Below are positions 7,277 through 14,004 of a stretch of 14,004 nt of DNA, piece by piece. The number at the start of each line of letters is the position of its first letter. The first letter of the stretch is position 1. Source of the DNA: Planctomycetota bacterium (GTDB lineage Bacteria; Planctomycetota; Planctomycetia; Pirellulales; Pirellulaceae); the NCBI GenBank assembly GCA_024277285.1, contig JAJRVM010000096.1, forward strand, positions 1-14,004, given 5' to 3'. The position numbers and the translations under genes were made by a program. The notes under the pieces were generated by a model. That model had not been told where the DNA came from. It made no database searches and saw only the letters and a list, made by a program, of their open reading frames with translations.

Positions 7277-7338
7277 CACCTCTTCATGACCCGCGGGGCC
7301 GTGCCGCCACCTCTTCACGGCACGGAGTGCCGTGCCAC
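7277..7338. repeat. Two divergent 31-base tandem units with palindromic cores
   Basis: Units 7277-7307 and 7308-7338 both begin CACCTCTTCA and end with similar GCCGTGCC-type tails (GGCCGTGCCGC and TGCCGTGCCAC). The middle has diverged, without length change. The second unit has a perfect hairpin core. The array sits directly after the lysS stop codon. Confidence 0.6.
7316..7334 (-). terminator. Perfect 8-base-pair hairpin immediately after lysS
   Basis: CACGGCAC (7316-7323) pairs exactly with GTGCCGTG (7327-7334) around GGA. It begins about five bases past the lysS stop codon on the minus strand. No T-run follows, so it may be an attenuating or mRNA-end-protecting stem rather than a classical terminator. 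Confidence 0.4.
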
Positions 7339-7339
7339 A

Positions 7340-8920
7340 CTAGCTTGGTCGAAGGAGTGGGAAGAGGATGACCTCACGAATCGACTGAGCGTCGGTCAGC
7401 AACATCACCAGACGGTCGATCCCGACTCCCAAACCGCCTGCGGGTGGCATGCCGTGGCGCAACGCACGAATGAAATCGTGATCCATCTTGGCCATCGAGT
7501 CCTCGTCCGACAGCCCACTGAGCTGAGTCTTGAATAACTGCTCTTGCAGGTCGGGATCGTTCAACTCGGTATAGGCGTTGGCAATCTCCATTCCTTGCAC
7601 GAACAACTCGAATCGCTCGGCGATCTCCGGGTTGGCTTTGGAACGCTTGGTCAGCGGACAGATGCTGGCCGGATAGTCGACAACGAACACCGGGCCGGTC
7701 AACGCGTCTTCTACTTTCTCTTCAAAGACAAAATTCTTGATCACGTCGGGATGTTTGTCCGCAGTGTCAAAACCGAGTTCCACGGCCACTTTTTTCAACC
7801 CTTCCGTGTCGTCCGAGGCGACACCGGTATGCTCGGTTAACAGAGCATCGTAGCCGCGACGCGCGAAGGGCGGTGTGAAGTCGATCGTCGCATCACCCCA
7901 AGAACGTTCGTATTGACCGCCGATCGCGTCGATCGCCTGGACGATCATCCGTTCGGTCAAGTCCATCATCGTCTCGTAATTGCCGAACGCCTGGTACACC
8001 TCCAACATCGTGAACTCAGGATTGTGCCGCGGGCTGATCCCCTCGTTGCGGTAGACGCGTCCCAATTCGTAGACGCGTTCCATACCGCCTACCATCAAGC
8101 GTTTCAGGTGCAGTTCAAGTGCAATGCGCATGTAGAGATCGATATCGAGTGCGTTGTGGTGGGTCACAAACGGCCGCGCGGCCGCACCACCCGCAATCGA
8201 ATGCAATGTCGGCCCCTCCACTTCCACAAACGCGTCTTCCGCTAACGTGTTGCGAATCGAGTGGACGATCTTGGTGCGATCGAGGAAGCGGGCGAGCACG
8301 CCGTCACTGTAGATCAAGTCAAGGTAACGCATCCGCTGGCGCAGCTCCGGATCCTTGAGGCCCTTGTGCTTCGCCGGCGGTGGCTCGATCGACTTGCAGA
8401 GGAAATGGAGATTCTCGGCAAAAATCGTCAGCTCGCCCGTGTTGGTGCGTGCCAACTGCCCGTCCACTCCGATAATGTCACCAAGATCGAATTGGCCTGC
8501 CAATTCAAAATCCTTGTCACCAACCTGTTTCTTGCCGACAAACAGCTGAATGTCGCCCGTCCAATCGCGTATGTTGATAAAGATCAACTTGCCCTTGTCA
8601 CGCGACAAAATGATGCGGCCCGCAGCACGCACCTTGGGGCCGACCAGCGCGCCACGACCTTGATCCGCCTTCCACTGTCGAAAATCAAATCCTTCAGCCT
8701 GCATGTCGGGAAGCGGTAACTCCTCGCCCGACTCGGTCCGGTATCGAACCTCGTCACCCAGAGCGCGGATGTCGGCGGCCCATTGGCGATCGTCAAATCG
8801 ACCACCCCACGGATCGTAGCCCATCTCTTCGATTTTGCGCAGTTTCTCGCGCCGCGCGGCTTCATGCATCCCTCGATCAGCGTCAGAGTTCAATTGGTCG
8901 TCGTTGGGGGGCGGTGTCAT
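7340..8920 (-). CDS. lysS: Lysyl-tRNA synthetase, class II
   Basis: The enzyme charges tRNA-Lys with lysine using ATP in the cytoplasm. The 526-residue product has the full class IIb layout. An N-terminal helix with LRKIEEMGYDPWGGRF (27-42) is followed by the OB-fold anticodon-binding domain (about 98-178, including GKLIFINIRDWTGDIQLFVG). The link DPELRQRMRYLDLI (190-203) is characteristic. The catalytic domain carries motif 1 around 212-240, motif 2 RVYRNEGISPRHNPEFTMLE (288-307) and motif 3 GGLGVGIDRLVML (496-508). ELNDP (452-456) is also typical. It is about 20 residues longer than the Escherichia coli enzyme, mainly a hydrophilic stretch near 52-95. The ATG at 8918-8920 has no strong Shine-Dalgarno sequence. 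Placing lysS before lolE and lolD matches an arrangement I recall from several Gram-negative groups. Confidence 0.96.
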   Translation of the reverse strand: MTPPPNDDQLNSDADRGMHEAARREKLRKIEEMGYDPWGGRFDDRQWAADIRALGDEVRYRTESGEELPLPDMQAEGFDFRQWKADQGRGALVGPKVRAAGRIILSRDKGKLIFINIRDWTGDIQLFVGKKQVGDKDFELAGQFDLGDIIGVDGQLARTNTGELTIFAENLHFLCKSIEPPPAKHKGLKDPELRQRMRYLDLIYSDGVLARFLDRTKIVHSIRNTLAEDAFVEVEGPTLHSIAGGAAARPFVTHHNALDIDLYMRIALELHLKRLMVGGMERVYELGRVYRNEGISPRHNPEFTMLEVYQAFGNYETMMDLTERMIVQAIDAIGGQYERSWGDATIDFTPPFARRGYDALLTEHTGVASDDTEGLKKVAVELGFDTADKHPDVIKNFVFEEKVEDALTGPVFVVDYPASICPLTKRSKANPEIAERFELFVQGMEIANAYTELNDPDLQEQLFKTQLSGLSDEDSMAKMDHDFIRALRHGMPPAGGLGVGIDRLVMLLTDAQSIREVILFPLLRPS

Positions 8921-9077
8921 GAGCCAGCTTCAATGGGGTTGTTTGACAATGAGTTGTTGGAACTGGGCCGGGCAGCCCAACCAGGATGGACAAGGCCCAA
9001 GCCCGCGCGTTGCCGTCACATGGAATACCATCATTCGCCTGCTCCGATACGCAAGCCCTGAGGCCAAGAGCCGCCGC

Positions 9078-9105
9078 ATTGTAGTGAAAGCGCCAAAACG
9101 GTCAA
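9078..9105 (-). promoter_or_regulatory. lysS: Sigma-70-like promoter for lysS
   Basis: On the minus strand TTGACC (9100-9105) and TACAAT (9078-9083) are separated by 16 bases; each differs from consensus at one position. Transcription would start near 9070, leaving a leader of about 150 bases before the lysS ATG. The leader contains a TGGGC/GCCCA stem near 8960-8980 but no T-box that I can recognise. Confidence 0.5.
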
Positions 9106-9137
9106 TGTCAGCCTGGGGGGAATGGAGTGAATAGCTG

Positions 9138-9249
9138 GAGCGTCGAGCGTCGAGAGCCGAGAGTCGAGAGTCGAGAGTCGAGAGCCAGGAGTCGAGAGTC
9201 GAGAGCCGAGAGCCAGGAGTTGGGAGTCGAGAGTCAGGAGTTGGGAGCT
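9138..9249 (+). repeat. 7-base-period tandem array, 16 units, consensus GAGAGTC
   Basis: Sixteen consecutive heptamers run from 9138 to 9249 with no insertion or deletion. The units are variants of GAGAGTC: GAGCGTC, GAGAGCC, AGGAGTC, AGGAGTT, GGGAGTC and GGGAGCT at the end. Variation is nearly all transition-type at positions 1, 2, 4, 6 and 7. Since seven is not a multiple of three, 21 bases encode a seven-residue repeat in any frame, such as SRLSTLD on the minus strand. This keeps false frames open. A shorter array in the opposite orientation lies at 12903-12944. Confidence 0.9.
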
Positions 9250-9382
9250 CGCGGGCGGCCCAAAGAGGGGACGAGCAGGGGAGTGGTGTGGGTTGGCCTG
9301 ACGAAAATGCTCTTGGCGTGCTCTTTCTGCTGACCGAACGCGTCGGCGTCGGGTGGCACGGGAATGGGGCTTCGTTTTTTTA

Positions 9383-9428
9383 GGCCCGGAGGGCCGGCAT
9401 ATCCCTAGCCGGTACCGTGAGGCACTGG
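9383..9428. repeat. Two-hairpin repeat element, copy A
   Basis: The first stem is GGCCC-GGA-GGGCC (9383-9395). After the spacer GGCATATCCCTAG, a second stem CCGGTACC (9409-9416) pairs with GGCACTGG (9421-9428) around GTGA, with one mismatch and one wobble. A related copy is at 12761-12800. A T-run of seven at 9375-9381 precedes it. Confidence 0.6.
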
Positions 9429-9681
9429 TGGCAACTGCCCGTAGGATGCCTGATTTAGACTGCGAGTTGCCTTCCCGTGCGCCCCACATCGACCGCTCGC
9501 GGAACAAAAACGGGATAAACGGCCCCCCACAGGCCAGCTGGTTTTTGGCATCCCACGAGTGGTGGTAACAAAGTCAGACACTGGAAGGATTCGGGATGTT
9601 GGGTTCTGGTTGATTGTCCACGGCAACGGCACGCGGAAAAAGAACTCGGATTCTGCCACCACGGATGTCGGGTTCGAGCGA

Positions 9682-9687
9682 TATAAT
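9682..9687 (+). promoter_or_regulatory. Isolated TATAAT box, possible -10 element
   Basis: The hexamer matches the -10 consensus exactly and lies 150 bases before the chosen ATG at 9838. No -35-like sequence is found 16-18 bases upstream, so the assignment is weak. Confidence 0.25.
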
Positions 9688-9823
9688 CCGTTGCGGTCAA
9701 ATGCTACATCGCGGGCGTACCGGCGATTCCATGAACGAGCGTACGTTGATGCGGATTGACAATGTTCCATTTTGTATACGGTCGAGCAAGGCAAATTGGC
9801 CGCGACCAGACAGTTTCTTGAGC

Positions 9824-9829
9824 GGGGAG
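9824..9829 (+). promoter_or_regulatory. Ribosome binding site deciding the ATG at 9838
   Basis: GGGGAG lies eight bases before ATG at 9838-9840. The open frame reaches back to a TTG at 9772, but only the ATG has a good purine run and gives an N-terminal signal peptide. Confidence 0.65.
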
Positions 9830-9837
9830 ATTTCGAA

Positions 9838-12708
9838 ATGGTGATCAAGCAATTGGGTTTGGCAAGCGTGTTGCTCACGGCTGTTTGGGCGAATTCAGCG
9901 ACCGCCGAAGAGGCTTTTTTCCACCTGCCTCTTGGCGATCTGGAAATAACCGACGGGTCAATACCGCCGCTACAAGAGGCGAATTGGGGACGCTGGTGGC
10001 AAACGCGTTTCCGCCCTGCCTATGCGGTCCTGGAGGGCAAGGGCGAAGTCTACGTCCAAAACGTCTTCGACCCGGAGCAGATTCGTGGCCCAAGCGAAAC
10101 GGGGATGCTGAGGGCAATTGCGGTGCGCGTGCCGCAGGGACGTAACGTGACCGGCAAGATCTACCTGCCCAAATGGAAAGGGGCCAAATGGAAAGGGGCA
10201 GGAATGCAGGTTGCCAGCTTTCGAATCCCAGCGTCCCAAGCCGCCCCGAAGAACCGTGCGAAGTTCTACCAACTGAAGCTGACACACTATGACAACCTCT
10301 GGCGGCAGCGCATTCCCGGCGGCGCCTGGTTCCGTCACGAAGCTCGACTGGCGCGACAGGCGTTGGGAAAGAAGCAGTCCGATGGGGTCAATCAACCGAT
10401 CGCCCGACAGCCGCAGCGGCCGCGCGCGGACCCATTGACCGACACGTTTGCCCTGTTCACGGGCGGGCGGGCGATGAGCGAGAATCTGCAGCTCGATCGC
10501 ATTCTAAGGCCCAGCACGGGTGGCGAAGAGGTCGTTGATTTGAGCACGCTCCAAGGGATCACGATCCGCGCGATCGACTGGCAGCCCCTGGTGGAAGGAC
10601 TCGATCCGGAACTCGACCCATTGGCAGCCAAGATACCCGCAGACCAGCACGCGATTTTCTTCCCCTCGTTCAACGCCGCAGTGGCGATGGCCGACGAGAT
10701 GGCCCAGCAAGGCGCGACGATCTTGCAACTGGCCGAGCCACGTTCGACCAGTGCCGGCACGCTTGAACGGTACCAGCGGCAAATGGGCTTGACGATAACC
10801 GCCATGGCAAGGTTGCTCGGCCCCACGATGGCCCAGAGCGTCGCCATCACAGGTTCCGATCCCTACTTCCGCACCGGAACGGACATCGCCGTGCTGTTCG
10901 AAACCGAGAACGCGGCCGCGTTGGAGAAACTGTTGCTTGCGCAAATTACGCTGGCGGCGACCGAAAACATGGCGGCCAAGCCGATCCAAGGAGATGTTCG
11001 AGGCCTGGTCTACCGCGGACTTCGTAGCGCGGACCGCACCATCTGCAGCTATGTGGCCAAGATGGACGGCGTGGTCATCGTCACCAACTCGCCATTCCAA
11101 CTCGAACAACTGGTGCAAGTAACCACGGGCAAGACCCCGGCACTCGCTTCTCTGGACGAGTACCGATACTTTCGTAATCGTTATGCGCGTGGCGATGACG
11201 ACGAAACGGCCTTGCTTTTCCTGAGTGACGCGACCATCCGCCGATGGTGCGGACCGCGTTGGCGGATTGCTACGTCGCGACGCCTTCGCGATGCCGCCGT
11301 CATCGCCGAACTGCAGGCCAGCCAATTCGATCGTCTGGTCCGTGGGCAGGTCCAAACAGGTCCGCTGCATACCGATTTGCCCCTTGGTGATGGCAGCGAA
11401 ATCCAACTGACTCCCGCCGGTGTCGTCTGCTCGACTATCGGCTCACTGGCCTTCATGACCCCCATCGCCGAGATGAATATCCAACGCGTGACGAAGCCCG
11501 AGGCAACCGCGTATCAACGTTGGCGCGAAAACTATCAACGCAATTGGCGGTGGGCGTTCGACCCGATCGGACTCCGCCTGGGGATCAACCAGCAGCGACT
11601 GTCGGCCGATCTAACGGTCATGCCACTGATTTGGGCCAGCGAATATCGGGAAATTATCTCGTATTCGCAAGGCGCCCAGTTCGCACCGGATGCGGGTGAT
11701 CTTCACGATACGTTTGCCCACGTGATCATGGCGATCAATACGAAATCACCTCGTTTGCGTCAGCAATCGAACATACTGCGTATGTTAACCGGTAATGCAC
11801 AGATCGAACCACTCTCCTGGCTGGGCAACAACGTCAGCATCTACGTTGACGAAGACCCATTTTGGCAGGACCTTGCCAAGGTAAACGCCGACGAAACCAG
11901 CAAGTTTATGGAGAAAGAAGGTTGGCGGATGCCCATCGCACTTCGTGCGGATGTGTCGAGTGGTTTGAAACTGACGCTGTTCCTGGCCGCCGTGCGTGGG
12001 TTCATCGAACAAGCAGGCCCGGGGATGCTCAATTGGGAAACCGAAACTTATAAGGACCAGCCTTACGTGAAAATCACACCGACCGAGCGCGCGATCGGCC
12101 GGACCGAGATGCTGGAGAACCTGGCCATTTACTACAGCGCTTCGGGAACATCGCTGACGCTGACGCTGAACAAGAAAACCTTGCAGCATGCGATTGACCG
12201 CAAACTGGCGCGCACGGCCGCCAACAAAGGCACCGCCGATCCAGACGCCAACTCGACCGATACGGCGGGCAGTGACGCTGCAAAACTCACCGAATCCAAA
12301 GGGGCGGCCCAACAACCTGCCTGGCTCGGTTCGAACCTGGCGTTGCAAGTCGACCAGCGGCTGCTGCAGGTGCTGGCCAGCGCTGGGCGCGATCAATACC
12401 AACGTGCGATGCAACAACGTGCGTGGAGCAATCTGCCGATCCTCAACCAATGGAAGCGACGCTACAGCGACCAGGATCCGCTGGCGCTGCACGAGCGGTT
12501 TTGGCACGAGCGACTGCTCTGCCCGGGAGGCGGCCAGTATGTCTGGAACGACCAGTGGCAGACGATGGAATCGACCGTCTACGGCTGCCCGGCCGCGCCC
12601 AAAAATGGCCCCATCGCACCACCGCTGTTACAAGCGGTCAAACGAGCGAACTTGGGAGTGACGTTCGAGGATCAAGGCCTGCGCGCTCGCGTGAAACTGG
12701 ACCGTTAG
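9838..12708 (+). CDS. Large secreted protein of unknown function
   Basis: I do not recognise a family with confidence. The 956-residue product begins with a signal peptide (hydrophobic LGLASVLLTAVWA at 6-18, likely cleavage after ATA near 23) and has no later membrane segment, so it is probably periplasmic or exported. Residues 40-180 look like a beta-rich domain with GKGEVYVQNVF and IYLPKWKGAKWKGAG. Residues 240-440 resemble proteins that compare a pass/fail numeric quantity: IFFPSFNAAVAMADEMAQ, TGTDIAVLFETENAAALEKL and MDGVVIVTNSPFQLEQLV. This loosely recalls DUF3352-type sequences. Residues 645-730 contain a similar half (SWLGNNVSIYVDEDPFWQDL), and 796-826 is a disordered Ala/Asp/Thr linker. 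The C-terminus has cysteines at 895 and 917. The gene stands alone: heptamer arrays and two-hairpin elements flank it. Planctomycete genomes contain many such orphans. Confidence 0.85.
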   Translation: MVIKQLGLASVLLTAVWANSATAEEAFFHLPLGDLEITDGSIPPLQEANWGRWWQTRFRPAYAVLEGKGEVYVQNVFDPEQIRGPSETGMLRAIAVRVPQGRNVTGKIYLPKWKGAKWKGAGMQVASFRIPASQAAPKNRAKFYQLKLTHYDNLWRQRIPGGAWFRHEARLARQALGKKQSDGVNQPIARQPQRPRADPLTDTFALFTGGRAMSENLQLDRILRPSTGGEEVVDLSTLQGITIRAIDWQPLVEGLDPELDPLAAKIPADQHAIFFPSFNAAVAMADEMAQQGATILQLAEPRSTSAGTLERYQRQMGLTITAMARLLGPTMAQSVAITGSDPYFRTGTDIAVLFETENAAALEKLLLAQITLAATENMAAKPIQGDVRGLVYRGLRSADRTICSYVAKMDGVVIVTNSPFQLEQLVQVTTGKTPALASLDEYRYFRNRYARGDDDETALLFLSDATIRRWCGPRWRIATSRRLRDAAVIAELQASQFDRLVRGQVQTGPLHTDLPLGDGSEIQLTPAGVVCSTIGSLAFMTPIAEMNIQRVTKPEATAYQRWRENYQRNWRWAFDPIGLRLGINQQRLSADLTVMPLIWASEYREIISYSQGAQFAPDAGDLHDTFAHVIMAINTKSPRLRQQSNILRMLTGNAQIEPLSWLGNNVSIYVDEDPFWQDLAKVNADETSKFMEKEGWRMPIALRADVSSGLKLTLFLAAVRGFIEQAGPGMLNWETETYKDQPYVKITPTERAIGRTEMLENLAIYYSASGTSLTLTLNKKTLQHAIDRKLARTAANKGTADPDANSTDTAGSDAAKLTESKGAAQQPAWLGSNLALQVDQRLLQVLASAGRDQYQRAMQQRAWSNLPILNQWKRRYSDQDPLALHERFWHERLLCPGGGQYVWNDQWQTMESTVYGCPAAPKNGPIAPPLLQAVKRANLGVTFEDQGLRARVKLDR

Positions 12709-12760
12709 CGTCCTACAACAGCGATTGCGCAGCGTTTCCTGAGCGCGCCCGGAGCACTCT

Positions 12761-12800
12761 GGCCCGGAGGGCCAACACAGCCCTGGCGGAGGTCGTCAGG
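12761..12800. repeat. Two-hairpin repeat element, copy B
   Basis: The first stem GGCCC-GGA-GGGCC (12761-12773) is identical to copy A. The second stem CCTGGCGG (12782-12789) pairs with TCGTCAGG (12793-12800) around AGG, using two wobbles. The stem sequences differ from copy A while pairing is kept, which argues that the fold matters. It lies about 50 bases after the stop of the large secreted protein gene and could help end that transcript, though no T-run follows. Confidence 0.6.
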
Positions 12801-12902
12801 CTGTGGTGCCCAACGGCGTCATGAAACTCTGCGACGTCGCAAACGGTACCTCATTTGCTCCTTCTCCTGCGCAACCTCGCCACATCCGACTACCGAACAT
12901 TG

Positions 12903-12944
12903 GACTCTTGACTCTCAGCTCTTGACTCTCAGCTTTCAGCTCCG
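12903..12944 (-). repeat. 7-base-period array, 6 units, inverted relative to the first
   Basis: Six heptamers run without gaps: GACTCTT, GACTCTC, AGCTCTT, GACTCTC, AGCTTTC and AGCTCCG. GACTCTC is the reverse complement of the GAGAGTC consensus at 9138-9249, so this is the same repeat family on the other strand. The array ends 42 bases before the kinase start codon. Confidence 0.85.
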
Positions 12945-12986
12945 GTCTGGACTCGCCAGCGCCGGCAATTGTGATACGATATCGGT

Positions 12987-14004
12987 ATGAGCTTTGACTA
13001 CACGGAACTCCAATCCGACGGTGACGAACAACAGGCGCGCGATCTGAGCCTGCGGCACACTCGTCCGCCGACACCGGTACCTGGCTACGACTTGACACGG
13101 TTCCTGGGAGCGGGGGCGTATGGCGAAGTCTGGATCGGTTTGGACCGCAACACCGGGCGTCAGATCGCGGTGAAGTTCTACCTACACCGTGGTGGTGTGG
13201 ATTGGTCGTTGCTGTCGCGCGAAGTAGAAAAACTTGTGCTCCTATCGACCGATCGGTATATCGTGCAGCTGCTCGACGTTGGCTGGCAAGCGGACCCACC
13301 CTATTACGTGATGGAGTACATCGAGAACGGCTCGCTCGAACAACTGATCCAACGTGACGAGCCCCGGTCGATCGACCAGGTCGTATCTCTTTTTCGTGAG
13401 ATCGCGACCGGCTTGAACCATGCTCATGCCAAGGGGATTTTGCACTGCGACTTGAAACCAGCCAACGTGTTGCTGGATCAAGATACACGCCCGCGTCTAG
13501 CCGATTTCGGCCAGTCACGTTTGACGGACGAGCAAACGCCATCGCTGGGAACGCTGTTTTACATGGCGCCCGAGCAAGCTGATCTGGAAGCGATTCCCGA
13601 TGCACGTTGGGATGTCTACGCATTGGGGGCGATTTTGTACTGTCTGTTGGTCGGAACGCCACCTCACCACACGGAAGCATTTCTCAAACAGATTGAGGAA
13701 GCGCCCGACCTGCCAGCTCGACTGCGATGCTACCGTCAATGGATCACATCGCGAAAACCTCCCGACGCGCACCGGAACGTGCCGGGAGTGGATCGTGCCT
13801 TGGCGGGAGTGGTCGAACGTTGTTTGCAACCCCGACCTTCCAAGCGTTTCCCCAACGCTCAGTCCGTGCTCGACGCCCTGCACGCTCGCGATCAGGCGCG
13901 TGCGCGGCGGCCGTTACTGCTGCTCGGCGTGCTGGGACCACTCCTGTTGTTGGCGGTTATGTGCGTATTCGGCGCAATGTCTTACCTGAGCGCGCTGTCG
14001 ACCA
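12987..14004 (+). CDS. Transmembrane Ser/Thr protein kinase (PknB-like), 3' partial
   Basis: The visible 339 residues form a complete Hanks-type kinase domain and a membrane helix; the frame runs open off the window. Motifs in order: glycine loop GAGAYGEV (41-48), Lys63 in IAVKF, alpha-C glutamate in SREVEKL (Glu79 or 81), hinge VMEYIENGSL, catalytic loop HCDLKPANVLL (153-163; Asp155, Lys157, Asn160), DFG at 173-175, a short activation segment, MAPEQ (193-197), WDVYALG with Asp209, and Arg287 in PSKRF. A hydrophobic helix RPLLLLGVLGPLLLLAVMC follows (308-326), so the kinase faces the cytoplasm and an external C-terminal part is expected beyond the window. Cys154 replaces the usual HRD arginine. 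The ATG at 12987 is the first in frame; no clear Shine-Dalgarno sequence precedes it. Confidence 0.93.
   Translation, partial: MSFDYTELQSDGDEQQARDLSLRHTRPPTPVPGYDLTRFLGAGAYGEVWIGLDRNTGRQIAVKFYLHRGGVDWSLLSREVEKLVLLSTDRYIVQLLDVGWQADPPYYVMEYIENGSLEQLIQRDEPRSIDQVVSLFREIATGLNHAHAKGILHCDLKPANVLLDQDTRPRLADFGQSRLTDEQTPSLGTLFYMAPEQADLEAIPDARWDVYALGAILYCLLVGTPPHHTEAFLKQIEEAPDLPARLRCYRQWITSRKPPDAHRNVPGVDRALAGVVERCLQPRPSKRFPNAQSVLDALHARDQARARRPLLLLGVLGPLLLLAVMCVFGAMSYLSALST

Larger units (their letters stand above)
9250..9837. other. Long leader region upstream of the orphan secreted protein
   Basis: No gene is supported here. The region contains the two-hairpin element at 9383-9428, an exact TATAAT at 9682-9687 and an exact TTGACA at 9756-9761. 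A 37-codon frame at 9731-9844 overlaps the start of the following gene (ATGGTGA) but has no recognisable product. The remainder shows nothing that I can name. Confidence 0.5.

Noticed and set aside
9138..9249. CRISPR array
   Set aside because: The period is 7 bases with no spacers. It is a simple tandem array, and no cas gene is present.
9031..9507. Minus-strand 158-codon frame with a SRLSTLD repeat
   Set aside because: The repeat is the 7-base DNA array translated; any frame stays open across it. It also covers the lysS promoter.
9756..9780. TTGACA followed by TATACG as a promoter for the orphan gene
   Set aside because: The spacing is 13 bases, too short for a normal sigma-70 promoter.
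9731..9844. 37-codon upstream frame overlapping the orphan gene start
   Set aside because: The ATGGTGA overlap resembles coupling, but there is no ribosome site, conserved feature or attenuator structure to support a leader peptide.
12796..13680. Minus-strand 294-codon frame
   Set aside because: It is antisense to the kinase, whose complete motif set is decisive, and it reads through the second heptamer array.

Overview
The window looks like a chromosomal segment of a planctomycete, probably of the Pirellulales type. I infer this from the gene content, not from a search: an exported methyltransferase, a transmembrane Ser/Thr kinase, a very large orphan secreted protein, a lysS-lolE-lolD cluster, wide gene spacing, and many short palindromic or tandem repeats between genes. 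Nothing resembles a plasmid, prophage, insertion sequence, CRISPR array or tRNA/rRNA gene.

Layout. Bases 1-720 hold no gene I can defend, only one copy of a hairpin repeat. A short minus-strand reading frame (721-867, open back to 960) has a protein-like composition and may be a small gene or a remnant. A DUF481-type outer-membrane beta-barrel protein follows on the plus strand (1105-2058). A second copy of the hairpin repeat lies in the next gap. A minus-strand block comes next: a class I SAM-dependent methyltransferase with a signal peptide (2539-3288), then, after a gap of about 490 bases, ilvE-like aminotransferase (3780-4637), lolD-like ABC ATPase (4673-5497), lolC/E-like permease (5490-7130) and lysS (7340-8920). 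In transcription order the last four read lysS, lolE, lolD, ilvE. lolE and lolD overlap by 8 bases and ilvE follows 35 bases after lolD, so these three very probably share a transcript. lysS has its own good promoter-like sequence at 9078-9105. On the plus strand a 956-residue secreted protein of unknown function (9838-12708) is followed by a Ser/Thr protein kinase (12987 to the window end, 3' partial) with an HCD catalytic loop and a C-terminal membrane segment.

Functional links. The LolE/LolD pair would form an ABC machine of the lipoprotein-release type, presumably with a homodimeric permease because only one permease gene is present. LysS and IlvE are housekeeping enzymes. No link between the methyltransferase, the DUF481 protein and their neighbours can be read from the sequence.

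The most distinctive signal is in the gaps. Four unrelated short repeat families each occur exactly twice: a long hairpin element (297-426 and 2179-2309), 31-base units (7277-7338), a 7-base-period array (9138-9249, and inverted at 12903-12944), and a two-hairpin element (9383-9428 and 12761-12800). The last two families bracket the orphan secreted protein gene. I did not find a recognisable new defence, biosynthetic or mobile system. The best candidates for novelty are the orphan secreted protein, the repeat families around it and the non-RD kinase.
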